A stretch of DNA of 64,000 nucleotides from Sordaria brevicollis (lineage: Eukaryota > Ascomycota > Sordariomycetes > Sordariales > Sordariaceae). The position numbers and the translations under genes are program-made. The notes under the pieces were generated by a model. The model was not told where the DNA came from. It made no database searches and worked only from the letters and a program-made list of their open reading frames with translations. The stretch covers positions 388,551 to 452,550 of the forward strand of contig JAUTDP010000017.1 in assembly GCA_033439795.1 (NCBI GenBank), given 5' to 3'. How positions within the stretch are numbered: the stretch's first letter is position 1; each line of letters begins with the position of its first letter. Shown piece after piece: positions 25,601-37,234 of the stretch.

Positions 25601-28557
25601 TTCAAAATTTAGAAAATAATTTATCCTCTTACGATAATATAAAAACCCTCTCGCGTTTATATTTCCAACGCCCTTATCGCTTCTCCCCCCACTATATATT
25701 AAAACCTCTCTTCCAATTTCTCTCCTTATAATAGGGAAAATTTCCCCTCCTATACCCCTTTAACTTCTTCCCTTCGATTATATACCCAATAATTATTTTA
25801 TTAATAACTTAACTTCTTATAATAATAATTTAATTTTATTATTAATCGAATTAGGTTACGCCGATATATTAATTCGGGCGGGGTTATATTAAGAATTATT
25901 TTATAATTTTTAAATATTTCCTTTCTTTAACCTACGCGATAAATTTCTTTCTAAATACCCTTTTCCTTTTAAATAAAACTAATAATATATACGTATAATA
26001 TCGAATTCCCCCCTCGATAATATTTAATTTCGTTATAACGTCGCCCCCTAGCTTAAATATTATTTTACTTAAAAATATAAATCTAATTAACTAATATTAT
26101 TTCGCGGGGTTTATTATATAATAACTTTTAATACAAAAATATTAATAAATAAATAAATATTAATATAAATATAAGTAAATATAAAAATTAACTAATACTA
26201 ATTTAATATAATATATTAAAAATTATTTAGGCCGGAATTCGTAAAATCGAAAATATTAATCTTATTTTATACTAATTAATATTCTTTTATTATTCCCTTC
26301 TTCGCTTCTTACTTTCTTAATTAAATTAATTTAATACGAATTATAAAAAGGATCGGCTCGCTTAAATATTTCTACTATTAGGATACTAATATATATATCC
26401 CAAACTCTAATACCTATACCGGTAAGGGTAATAACCTAAAAATTTATCCTTTAAGAACGAAGATAAACGTTTTATAATATATTTATCCTAACTAATCCTA
26501 TTAAATTCTAAGCCCGGTTCGAACTATAATAATATCTTCGGTAACGAATATTTATTTCTAATAATAATATCTATTTAAATAAATACTTTCCGGCTCCCCT
26601 CCCCTATATACCGTATATAAATACTTCGAATTAACGTTTATAAAAAGTAACGAATCCCGAAGAAGAAATATATTATATATTTAATTTTATATTTATAATA
26701 CCCTAATTATCAAACCCTTTTATATTCGGGCAATAGGGTTTAATAATAATTTAGTAAATATAATTATTTAAAATTAATTATAATATAAGTAAATAAATTA
26801 ATCCTCTATCCCTTCTTCGAATTATTTATACCTAATACCTTAAAATAGCCGGATAATTTAGAATAATTTAATTTAACTCCTACCGGACAATTTTATACCT
26901 AATATTAATTAATATTAGGAAGTAATTAACGTTTAAAAATTAAAAAGAAGCTAGAGAAGAAATTAAAGAAATTAAATAATATATATTATACAATTCGTAA
27001 TTAATACATCTACTACTTTATTATTAAAATCCAATTTATTAATAATTATATCGAACCGAAATAAACGGATATTAACCGGATAATAATAAACGTAATTCGA
27101 CGTTAATTAAAACCTACCCGAAAATAATAAATAAACTAAATATATCTATTTAAAAGATTAATTAACGTTAATAACCGACGATTGAAAAATAAACTTTTAT
27201 ATAATAAATAATTAATTAATATTAAAGGGAAGGGAAGGAAGGAAGAAGAAAAAGAAATAAAGTAAATAACCTTTTAAATTTTTAATATTAAAATAATAAT
27301 CGCTAAGGTAAATACTCCCCTACCCCCCCGTACGGCTATATTTATATACCGTAATTAAGTAAATCCATCCCCGAAAATACTAACGTAGGGGATTTCCAAA
27401 TTTTCTTACCCAATTTACTTTTTCGGCTACTATTATTTCTATTTATTTTTATAAAAATTATACGTTCGCATATAAATACTTTAGTAATTTACTAACTTTA
27501 ACGCCGCTAATTAATATATTTCTATATATAATAAATAGAAGATCGAATAATAACCCCTACCTATAATATATTTAAATTTTACGTTATTAATAATATTCTT
27601 TTACTATATTTATTATATAATTAAGTCTATAATATTACCTAACTTAAGAATTCTAACGAAGAAACGGTTTCCGCGTATAGTTATTAACTAATAGAAATTA
27701 TACCCGCTACGGTAAAAAGTATTACCTTAATATATATAGGAGATTTCCTCCGTTCCTAACTTATTTAATTTAAGAATTCGAACGAAATTATTTCTATATA
27801 CGGTTATAACCAAAATTAAATAATCGTCTAGAAATACCTCTCTATAACGTAAATCGTTAATTTAATAAGTTATATACCCTTCCCACCCCCCCTTCGCGCT
27901 ATAAAGTATAAAGGGATAATTCAAATTATTTTTAAATATATCGCTAATATTTACGATATAATAACTTTATCGTTTTTAATCCGATTATTTTTCTTTTCGG
28001 GATAATATAAATACGGGATAATATTAATACTTCTATCCGATTATTAAAGTATTACGGAAAATACCTATTAAAAGTACGTAAATACTTATAGACCTTTAAT
28101 ATTCTAATAAAAGAATTCTCAACCCGCTTTAAATTAAAAATAATTATTCAATCCTAAGGAATTAATTATAGAACTAATTAAAATTATTAAATAAATTAAT
28201 ATAATGACGAAAAATATTAAATATAAACTATTAAATTATAGGAACTATATAACTATCCTCTATGAAAGGCTTTAAGATTTACTAAGCGAAATTACGGATA
28301 AAATTTATTTAGAATTTCGTTCCGAAACCTATAAAAAACTAATAAAGGCCCGTAATCAATAACGGGAAATATATTTAATTTATTATATTAAATTAACCGA
28401 AAATAATAATAATATTTCGGATAAATCGTAGCGAAATTTTAAATTATCGTCCGGATAAATTTTACTACCGATTATTCGATTGATTTAAGGTTTAAATATA
28501 AAAAACGTAGGAATTCCCCCCTTCTAAAGTTAAAAGCGTCTACCCAATTATATTAGC

Positions 28558-28760
28558 AAATTACTACTAATTATTACTTATATAATTAAATAAATAATCT
28601 TAATCCCGTAAACGTACTTAAATTATTTGCAGACTACGTCCCCGAACCGTTTATTTAATAAATTACTATTAATTATTAATTATATAATTAAATAAATTAT
28701 CCTAATCCTATAATATATTTAAATAGAGGACCCGTATTCCCCTTAATTCGCGGGTTATTT
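28558..28760. repeat. Imperfect ~102-bp direct duplication
   Basis: The stretch starting at 28558 (AAATTACTACTAATTATTA) recurs at 28660 with a few base changes and shares TATATAATTAAATAAAT. Similarity continues weakly to about 28760 and needs small gaps. It lies within the RIP block. Confidence 0.55.
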
Positions 28761-29263
28761 ACTAAAAAAGAAACCCTATAATTATAATACCGGAGCCGCC
28801 TTAAATTATATTTCTAAAATACAATATCCTAATTTTTTTAATCTACCCGGTATAAAAAAATAAATTTAATAATAATAATAAAACTATTTATACTCCTATT
28901 AAAGCGTAATAGCCCTTCTCCTATGACCCTAAATATTACCGGCCTAAATACTCTTACTATATTTAATAATTTTATTACTCCCAATTCCCTTATTAAATCG
29001 ACTTTTAATAATTTAAATACTACTTCTTCTAAAAAGCGCACTATTAACGATACCAAGGAAATTCCTATTAAAAAGAAGAAGCGGATTACTACGTTTAGGT
29101 ATAAAATTAAATAATTTAGAGAGAGGAACGGCGAAGGGATATAGTAATAACTTTATAATATAATTTAATAATAAAATTGTATACTAATTATAATTCCACG
29201 TTCGTCGCGATAGCGTAATTAATATAATATAATATAAATTTGGATATAAAAATTAAGTGCAGT

Positions 29264-29810
29264 ATATAATTAAGAACAAAACTATTTCGCAGAACAATAT
29301 ATAATGAAGAATAAGACTATTTTACAAATAATGTGCAATTAAGAATAAAACTATTTTACAAATAACGTACAATTAAGAACAAAACTATTTTATAAACAAC
29401 GTACAATTAAGAACAAAACTATTTTATAAATAACGTACAATTAAAAACAAAACTATTTTACAAATAATGTACAATTAAGAATAAAACCATTTTATAAATA
29501 ACGTATAATTAAAAATAAAACTATTTCACAAACAACGTATAATTAAGAATAAAACTATTTCACAAATAACGTATAATTAAGAATAAAACTATTTTATAAA
29601 AAACGTAGAATTAAAAATAAGACTATTTTATAGACAACGTATAATTAAGAATAAAACTATTTTACAAATAACGTACAATTAAGAATAAAATTATTTTATA
29701 GATAACGTACAATTAAAAACAAAATTATTTTACAAATAACGTAGAGTTAAAAATAAGACTATTTCGTAAATAATATACAATTAAAATGGAAATTATTTCG
29801 CAGCGAACCT
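29264..29810. repeat. 34-bp tandem array, 16 copies, RIP-mutated
   Basis: The unit contains the core AAACTATTTTACAAATAACG. The ACTAT (or ATTAT, ACCAT) core recurs at 29281, 29316, 29350, 29384, 29418, 29452, 29486, 29520, 29554, 29588, 29622, 29656, 29690, 29724, 29758 and 29792: sixteen copies, all spaced by exactly 34 bp except the first step of 35. Most copy-to-copy differences are transitions (ACGTAC/ATGTAC/ACGTAT; TACAAA/TATAAA/CACAAA). Copies abut with no spacers, so it is a minisatellite and not a CRISPR array. It lies about 175 bp inside the right edge of the AT-rich block. Confidence 0.95.
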
Positions 29811-29985
29811 ACAATTATAGTTAATAGGGTGCCGGGTTAAATATTATATTTCATTTAATACGGATTGCCTAAGCTTTCTATATTAAGCCGGAAATTTATA
29901 TCGGGTATAACCCAATTTTTAGGGCCCTATACTAAGTTAATTCCGATATGGAATTCGGTCCCTAATATTAAGACTTGGTAATATT

Positions 29986-31232
29986 GTGTTGTGTATAAAT
30001 ATATTGTCAAACGCAATATAGATTTAAGGTTGAGGGGCAGTTAGCAGTATGTCAACCCCGATATGCAATTTTGCAATTGACAGGAAGCTAGCATAGTATT
30101 TCTGCTCATGTCAGGCGACCCCCCCCTCCCAGCAGGGAGTGGGGAGAGTGGGTCACTAAAAGAAGATCAGTCGAGCCTGGAACATGCCCGGAGGCCGCTG
30201 GCGGCTGGCCACCGAAATACGGGCAAGTATGGACATCCATCCAGCTTTGTTTCCATGGATGTTGAATGATTCAGATGTTGTTTCAATATCATCTTCACAT
30301 CACCTGCTCGACAACACGACCACCAACTGAATTGTCAAATGCTTCGTTTTTTTCCGAATTGGTCTGTGGAATGAAGCTTTTCAAAAACATGCGGCATGAC
30401 ATCACCGCTACGTCGAGCCGTGTTTGATTCCGTTCAAGCCAGCTTTCCAGCACAAGTCCTCCCTCCCGGGCAGTGTTGACAATGACCGCCGAGATTACGA
30501 ACGGGAACGGTTCACCAATCAAATGAGGGTCCAAGACATTTCTGTTGGGCAGGGTCTCTCTGGGGTTTCTGGAGGATGGTGTGCCGACGGGGCTGAGTGT
30601 CTGCTCGGCAGGTTCCCTGAACTCTCGGCTGCTACGTAGTGAGAGGTTCTGGCCCTTTACTGATCACTCGCCCCCCAGTCGCCGTTACCTCAAGCGATTT
30701 GGGATTTATTCGCTTCCTTCTCTTATCTGCCACTTGTGCAGTTGCAGTGACGCGGTTGTCGGTGCGTCCGGTGCGGTTGAAAAGTGGTGACCCCCTGTGT
30801 CGTCAGTTGCAGGTACCGTGCTTGTTCTTTTAAAGAAGAAGGGTCCAAGTTGGTTCCGGGACCAAGATCTTTGAAAGGTGACGACGATTAGGTTGTTATA
30901 CGCGGACCGTTTGACCACCACCCTTCGGCCGTCCCTACACCTTTTGTTCTTCCTCATCCTCCCTCCTTCCTATTTACTGACCTCATCCCAACGACCTTGT
31001 CTCGGTTACTTGAGACAGTCGAATATAACCCGTCTCTGATCCATATCCTATCTTATCCTTCTAGTTCTCATCTTACATCTACAGTGTTTGCATTATACAT
31101 TCGGCATTGTTTTGCCATATCTACGAATACCCAGTACATAATCTATAATCAACACCCCGCCGCGCTTTGACAACCACAGCCGCCAACAGCTCTGAAGTTC
31201 GAACAACGACCTAGTTTCTCAAAGAAGCTGCG
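29986..31232. other. Intergenic region after the AT-rich block
   Basis: Normal composition returns within about 100 bp of 29985. The short frames at 30295-30957 overlap on both strands and are not gene-like. The right part contains pyrimidine-rich tracts typical of a fungal promoter and 5' UTR for the next gene. No RNA gene is seen. Confidence 0.5.
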
Positions 31233-32327
31233 ATGGTTGAAAGCAACCATGTTGCCTCAGAGGGCCCGACCCAACAACATACCAACAATCTATCTCCCCA
31301 CGATGTTCGAAAGGCAGTCACGTCAGAAGAACAGCTCCTCCCGAGCCGCCAGGTTTCGCAGCAAACCGACACCATGAAACCCGATGCTCGATTATCGTCA
31401 GATGATGTCACCTTGGCAGTACCAGCAGAGCGCGTCGTCGAAGAAACAGAGTACACGCGGCCATTTGACAATGGTTATCACTTTCCGCCCAAGTACTCGT
31501 GGCAAGAATCAACAAAACAAGGACTCGCTTCGTTCTGGAAGTTCTTCACCACGCCAATGGGCTGCTTCTGGACAATCTATGGCCTCAATGTCGTGGCTTG
31601 GGGTGGCATGTTGTTCCTCCTGCTCTGCAACGCCGCGCCGGCCATGTGCCATCCGACGTGCAACGACATCGACTCGCCTAGGCGGAAATGGGTTGAGTGG
31701 GACTCGCAAGTTCTCACGGGACTGTTCTGCGTCACTGCGTTTGGACTGGCGCCATGGCGTTTCCGCGATCTATGGCTCCTGATGAAGTATCGGATACGGG
31801 GGCAACAAGAAGGTCTTCTCAAGCTCGCTGGGATTCATCGCAGCTGGTTCCGTCTTCCGGGCACGGAGGAGCTGTCTCCAGATATCGGACCGGACAATGT
31901 CCCCGCCGATGTCCCCAAGCAATGCGTGCCCATCCCGCAAGAGAAGATGCCCAACGCACCGTTAACAGGCGTCCGCGCGCCGGCGACCGGGGTTTGGAAG
32001 ATGGACTTTATGATCTGGTGTATGATTCTCAATACCTTGGCTCAGGTCGGTCTGTGTGGCATAATGTGGGGCATGAACCGCTATGACCGCCCCAGCTGGA
32101 CGACGGGTTTCCTTGTGGCTATCGGCTGCATCATCGCTATGGTCGGTGGGCTGGTCATGTTTTTTGAGGGGAGAAAGGTGAAGAGAATTGAAGGTGTCCC
32201 TTGCAGCGAGCGAGATCTGCAGAAGTTAGCGGAGGACAGGGAGAAGGGGATCCTGCACTACAACAACATCAAGGACAAGAAACCGAAGGAGAAGAAGAAG
32301 AAGCAAAGCGATCCTGAGAAACAGTGA
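31233..32327 (+). CDS. DUF2985 family membrane protein
   Basis: A single exon of 364 aa. It belongs to the fungal DUF2985 family of predicted integral membrane proteins whose function is unknown. The family core is clear: FWKFFTTPMGCFWTIYGLN, then NAAPAMCHPTCNDIDSPRRK and GLAPWRFRDLWLLMKYRI. Four hydrophobic segments are visible at residues about 110-132, 163-180, 250-275 and 285-308. The N-terminal 90 residues are polar and probably disordered; the C-terminus is Lys-rich (KKPKEKKKKQ). The pair of Cys in MCHPTC may form a disulfide or bind a ligand; that is speculation. The locus is the first gene to the right of the heterochromatic block. Confidence 0.85.
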   Translation: MVESNHVASEGPTQQHTNNLSPHDVRKAVTSEEQLLPSRQVSQQTDTMKPDARLSSDDVTLAVPAERVVEETEYTRPFDNGYHFPPKYSWQESTKQGLASFWKFFTTPMGCFWTIYGLNVVAWGGMLFLLLCNAAPAMCHPTCNDIDSPRRKWVEWDSQVLTGLFCVTAFGLAPWRFRDLWLLMKYRIRGQQEGLLKLAGIHRSWFRLPGTEELSPDIGPDNVPADVPKQCVPIPQEKMPNAPLTGVRAPATGVWKMDFMIWCMILNTLAQVGLCGIMWGMNRYDRPSWTTGFLVAIGCIIAMVGGLVMFFEGRKVKRIEGVPCSERDLQKLAEDREKGILHYNNIKDKKPKEKKKKQSDPEKQ

Positions 32328-33629
32328 TATGCGTGAAGGGGGGTCGGTGTTTGGTTTTGGGATTAGGCGTTATTCGGTGGAAAAGATCTCAGCAACAGCC
32401 CAGGAGGTTGTTATGATGGGAATCAGGGAAAAGGATATGGAACATTGTTGGCTATTGTATTGGTGGCGGGAACGAGTTTCGATACCCCTTCTTTATGAGA
32501 AGATGAGATGGAAAACAGAACACGAAGGACAGTTATGACTAGTAATAATATGTATGAAGACTCTATGATACCGAGACCCGCAGAGATCGCCATTTCACAG
32601 CGTGGTGTACTGCATGAACGAGCATGGTTCGAACGCGAGGCGGTGAATATCTCGATCTCGTCTATCTTTCAAGCTGTTCACGTTCACCTATCCGCTCTTC
32701 ATCAGCACGGATTTAAACACATGACACAACTCCAAGTAAACGTTCCTGGTTGTACGTACGTAATCATGTAGTTACTGGCGTGAGGCATCGCAGTCACTTG
32801 ATCATTCAAAGCAGCAAGGGTTTTGAGGCGTTGTGGCTCAGCTTTGTGATCGGGCCATTCCACGGCCTGGACACCTTGATGGCCTCTTCCGGCGTTATTC
32901 AAGCCGCAGTGACCAACCTCAAGCGAGGCCGTTTCAACACTGACAGCCTGTGGAATTCTGCTGTGGAAATGATCGGCCCGCGTTTATCTGGGGTGCCGCA
33001 GTCAAATTGTCCGCTGAAGGACCGCTCCACACTGGTTTGTCACCCACCCGACCCAGGCAGGACCCCGACTGTTCGCCCGCCCTGGTGTTCATGGCAACAT
33101 GTTCCCGAGCCACAGACAAAGGAACGGACCAGATTGACGCGTACTTCTCCCGAAGATTTCAAGGCCAACTACGAAGGTGTTCTTTTCGACCATCTAGAAC
33201 CTATCGAATTTGTTTCACAGAGCCATCTTCACGCTCACGGTTTTATCGGAAACCGTATCACATCATTCGGTTCCATCCCCAACCCCAACCTCGAGGAAAC
33301 GCAAGCAGGGCAGTCAGCTAGGTAGGGTAGCCTCCATCTCCGCGCAGTAGCGCATACTTTAGCGCCCCCATTGATCGTCCAAGAGGGAAGGTTACCGATA
33401 TCGTTATCAAGTCCTGGCATCATAGGTACCTATCACTTGATCAACAACCCTCCCGGATCCCGTCTCCCCGATCATCATCCCTCCGTCAACCGGATCATCC
33501 GTCGATTGACTTTGACCTTTCCGGTCTTTCCTCGAGGCTTTGCGATTCAGAAAACTTTCTCCCAGATACCCCAATTCTTCGAAGCCGAGTTGAAGGGAGA
33601 AAGGCAGACATACAAAGATAACCGACACC
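32328..33629. other. Intergenic region, DUF2985 gene to SLC35F6-like gene
   Basis: 1.3 kb between two plus-strand genes. Open frames such as 32750-33325 lack recognisable features and overlap antisense frames. It presumably carries the 3' UTR of the first gene and the promoter of the second. Confidence 0.45.
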
Positions 33630-35023
33630 ATGACATCGATAATACCCGCCCGGGCCATCATCCCCTTCCTGGTGGGAATGATGTTGCTTACGGGAGTGTG
33701 CAACACGCTCTTGACCAAGTATCAAGTAAGGAAGGATGCCTTTAACTTTTGGAATCTTCATTGAACGATAGATTGCTGACCATGCTTCGTTTCATTCCAT
33801 ATAGGATAACCAATGCGTCCGCAACTGCGACGACCCCGACCCTACCAAGCGGAAGCACTTCGAGCAGCCCGTCATCCAAACCCTCCAGATGTTCGTCGGC
33901 GAGATGGGCTGCTGGCTCGTCGTAGGCATCATGTCGCTCTGGACCCGCTACGTTTCCAAGTCTACCACCTACGAGCGCATCGATAACCGCGCGGCCGCAG
34001 CAGAAGACGACGTTCCTGATGACGCCAGCATCCGCTCCCACACGCCTCTCACCGACTCGCCCGCTGCCTCCTCCAAGTACGACGGCCCCTCTGTCCTCCG
34101 CGGCTGGCGTGTCGTCCTGCTTTCGCTCCCTGCCATCTGCGACATCTGCGGCACCACCCTTATGAACGCCGGCCTGCTGCTCGTGGCGGCTTCCATATAC
34201 CAAATGACACGCGGCGCTCTGGTTCTCTTCGTCGGTATCTTCAGCGTTGTCTTCTTGCGCCGCAAGCTGTATGCCTTCCAGTGGCTGTCGCTGGTGGGAG
34301 TCATGCTGGGTGTCGCGCTCGTGGGACTGGCTGGTGCTATTCAGCCGGATCAGAAGCATCCTAGCGCTACTTCAACTGCCATCGCGGACGTGAGCACCGA
34401 TGCGCTCAAGGTGATCATTGGCGTTTTGATGATTGCGGGCGCGCAGATCTTCACTGCCACCCAGTTTGTCTTGGAGGAGTGGATTCTGGAGCGGTCGACG
34501 ATCGAACCCATCCGCGTTGTCGGTTGGGAAGGTCTTTTCGGATTCACCGTCACGCTGCTGGGCATGGTCATCTTGCACTTTGCCATTGGTCGGACCGAGG
34601 CCGGTAGGTATGGGCCGTTTGATATGGTGGAGGGGTGGAGACAGTTCTGGGAGTACAAGGCTGTCTTTATTTCGAGTGTTTTGATCATGATAAGCATTGG
34701 GTAAGTTTCTTTTGTCTCTTCAACCATTCATTCAACACCTTGCTAATAGTACGAATAGCGGCTTCAACTTCTTCGGTCTCTCCGTCACCCGTTCCGTTAG
34801 CGCTACATCGCGCTCCACCATCGACACATGCCGCACCCTCTTCATCTGGATGGTCTCGCTCGGCTTGGGCTGGGAAACGTTCAAGTGGCTGCAGGTCGTC
34901 GGTTTCGCCCTGCTTGTCTACTTTACTTTCCTCTTCAACGGCATCGTTCAGCCGCCGTTCGAGTTCCTCCGCGTCAGGGAGGTCGAGGAGTTGTTACCTG
35001 AAGAGCCTATTGAGCATAACTAA
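33630..35023 (+). CDS. SLC35F6-like multi-pass transporter (drug/metabolite superfamily)
   Basis: Exons 33630-33725, 33805-34700 and 34759-35023 give 418 aa, all in phase, starting in ACACCATGAC. Members of this SLC35F6 (C2orf18) group resemble nucleotide-sugar transporters, with about ten membrane helices; the human protein is reported in lysosomal and mitochondrial membranes, and the substrate is not established. Visible features are the first helix ending GVCNTLLTKYQ and the following DNQCVRNCDD loop. A polar loop lies at residues about 80-120. The family core is CDICGTTLMNAGLLL, then SIYQMTRGALVLFVGIFSV. Exon 3 carries FNFFGLSVTRSVSATSRSTI. Localisation and substrate in this fungus are unknown. 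Confidence 0.88.
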
Positions 35024-36198
35024 GTCTAGACTAAAGACTATGGGAGGCTAAAACAACTGGATACTGACAGTATATTGTGTGCAATTTTTGCATATACGTT
35101 TTTGGGGTATGGGTATCATCAGGTTTAGTATTGAGGTTTATGGGTATGAGGGTCGGAGAGTAGTACATCATGGTATTATTCGTATGAACGGACATCTACC
35201 ATTAGATGATTAGGGATTGATATATCAGGGCATGATTAAGATTAGGGACGGACGTAAGGCGTTCAGTGAGTTTAGGTTGGTTTCGGATGAGAGCTTCGAG
35301 GGTCTCGATGGGATATGATGGGGTTCACTTCAACAGCGGATAGCATATACTATACACTACATAGGTGATGTATCATGTCGTACATCACTTTTTTCAGGTA
35401 TAAATGAACAAGACATGTTCTTCAAACTCTACTATCCGCGACATGTTCGTGATTGTTAAGTAAGACAAGATGTGATTTGATGTCTGAAGGCTTACAGACC
35501 TCTCCGTTGCTTTGTTATCTTCATGCACTCAGTCATATTGTAAATAATAGTCTTTGGGCACGGAAGAGTTCAGACCTTCTCCCAGTTTGACCGTCTCGTT
35601 CCTCGTGAGAACAAAGATGGGTTAGACTGAAGTGCAAATTGATCAGAAGTATTCAAGTTACTGTCGAAATAAACGATGCCCCCCTAACGACCCCTTCTGC
35701 CTCGGACGCCTTTCTTGTATTCCAACGAATGAAAAATCCCATCTCGCTTCTTTCCATCTCATGCCCTCCATGTTAAACTCCTTAGCTGCTGTGCGTCTAA
35801 GCTTGGCTGTGCTGTGCTGCTCGCTCTACGCCATGCGCCATACCTTGCGCCTCACTGCCTGCCTGCCTGCCTGCTTCTGCACTTGTGCTGTGTGTGGGGT
35901 ACGTTGGCCAAACAGTCATTAATGCCGAAGTCGTCCTGTTTGTCCTTCCCTTCCCTTCCCTTGCTGTTTCGTATCGTTTCGTAGTTGTCATGTCATGTCA
36001 TGTCATGTCGTCAATACCCCTCGGTCCACTCCATCTCATCTCGTGTCGCCTGTCCACCTCTCTCCCTCGGCCTGTGTGGCTGCCATGCCATGTCAACACC
36101 GCCCGTCCTGTAGCAATACATTCAGACCCTTTCCACTTCTCTTCGTCCAGTCCGTTTGTCCCCCCTCTTCTGAACGGTGGTGAATCGGACTTTGAGGC
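35024..36198. other. Convergent intergenic region
   Basis: Lies between the 3' ends of the SLC35F6-like gene (+) and the Yippee gene (-). Apart from simple repeats at 35855-36010 I see no gene or RNA. Confidence 0.5.
35855..36010. repeat. Cluster of three simple-sequence repeats
   Basis: (CTGC)5 at 35855-35874, (CCTTC) repeats at 35944-35962 and (TGTCA)4 at 35986-36005 lie within about 150 bp. They are in the 3' flank of the Yippee gene and are likely length-polymorphic. Confidence 0.85.
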
Positions 36199-37234
36199 TT
36201 AGTTGACATTAGCAAGCAACTCGGCCTCCAAGATAAACTTGCCCTCCTTGTACTTCTCGCTCGGCTCGTAGGCTTTGTCGTACTTCCACCCCACCACTTC
36301 CTTGCACTGCCGGCAGAAAATATCGCGGACGACGTGGCGACCCGTAGTCATGTTGCGCTCGCCGGCGTCGCCGGTTTCAACGTTGACGACCGAGTTGAAG
36401 AGGTAGGCTTTTCCGTGTTGACCTCGGAAATTCTGTTTTTTATGACAAATGTTAGTGTATGGGAAGTAACAAAGAGCTATTGTGAAGTAGGTTGAAAGTG
36501 GGAAAGGTGAGCAGGGGTTGTTGGTTGATGGAATGTTCCGCCATGTTAAGGTAAAGATGAAGAAAACATACCCTGCTGATGATATCCTCATGGTTGGCCA
36601 AGTGAGTTTTACAGTTCCTGCATCCGTAAATCTTGCCACTATTGAGGTAGACGTTGTATGCGAGACCCATGTTGCTGTTGGCGTACGTAGGAATAGCAGT
36701 AGCAGTATCGGTGATAAAGTTGGAAGAGTTGATTCCAGACAAGTCGAGGAAGAAGTTCGGGATACGCCTCTGCGGGAAGTCTCGGTTGATGTCGAAGGCG
36801 GGTGCGGCGGGTGTGGTTGTGGTCACTCGTCCTCCTCTTTGGGCTGGTGCTGGAACTGCTGCTGGTGCTGCGTCGCTGACGGTCGTCGTGGTGGTGACGC
36901 TGACACGGATGCCTCCGGCGTCTTCCTCTTCGTCCTCCGGATCTTGGTGGAAAGGAGATGTTGCCGCGAAATCCCTTTGACTGGGTGATTCTATCCTGGA
37001 GGGTCTATAACCTCCGTGGGTGTCGCGGGTGTCGCTGTTGTCACTGCGGATATTGAGTCGCTGGAGCTGTTGCTGGAGGACCCGTTGGATATCCTGCGAC
37101 TGCGGGTGGTTTTCGGTATGAGAAGTGCTGTTCCGGTGTTCCCCCTGAGGTTCGTGTTGCTGATGATGGCGGACTTCCGGAACGGTTTCCTCAAGTTCTC
37201 TCCTGCTAAGGCCGCGGGGTTCGCTTTCGATCAT
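36199..37234 (-). CDS. Yippee-domain protein with long N-terminal extension
   Basis: Exons 37234-36572 and 36432-36199 (phase 0, GTATGT donor, ACAG acceptor) give 298 aa. Yippee/Mis18-type domains bind one zinc through two C-x2-C pairs. Here they are CRNC (residues 205-208) and CRQC (261-264), 52 residues apart as usual. Other conserved parts are VYLNSGKIYGC, then FRGQHGKAYLFN, TTGRHVVRDIFC and GWKYDKAYE. Most Yippee proteins are near 120 aa; the extra ~180 N-terminal residues are low-complexity and rich in Gln, Ser and Pro. A TAG directly precedes ATG 37234 and also forms a possible acceptor (CTGTAG), so a 5' UTR intron is possible. Yeast relatives (Moh1) and human YPEL5 link to the GID/CTLH ubiquitin ligase; whether this protein does so is unknown. 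Confidence 0.88.

Larger units (their letters stand above)
14275..29985. repeat. 15.7 kb RIP-mutated AT-rich block
   Basis: Nearly uniform AT-rich DNA in which CpA/TpG are almost missing, TpA is in excess and CpG persists. This is the RIP signature, so the block is most simply explained as decayed repeats (nested transposons). All long frames are closed by TAA/TAG; TGA is rare because TpG is rare. The few open frames of 60-80 codons (for example 18606-18830, 23927-24154, 28923-29114) are expected by chance. I could not recognise the source elements. Tandem repeats mark both ends. A degenerate coding frame is visible at about 20890-22650. Heterochromatin and DNA methylation are likely by analogy with other N. 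crassa RIP regions. Confidence 0.9.

Noticed and set aside
29264..29810. CRISPR array
   Set aside because: The repeats abut with no spacers and the genome is eukaryotic; it is a minisatellite.
14275..29985. Small open frames in the AT-rich block as genes (for example 18606-18830, 23927-24154, 28923-29114)
   Set aside because: They are short, lack codon bias and sit in RIP-mutated DNA; compositions rich in Ile, Asn, Lys and Tyr simply reflect base content.
14275..29985. Centromere
   Set aside because: N. crassa centromeres are AT-rich and RIP-mutated but far longer (roughly 150-300 kb). A 15.7 kb block with genes on both sides fits an interspersed domain better.
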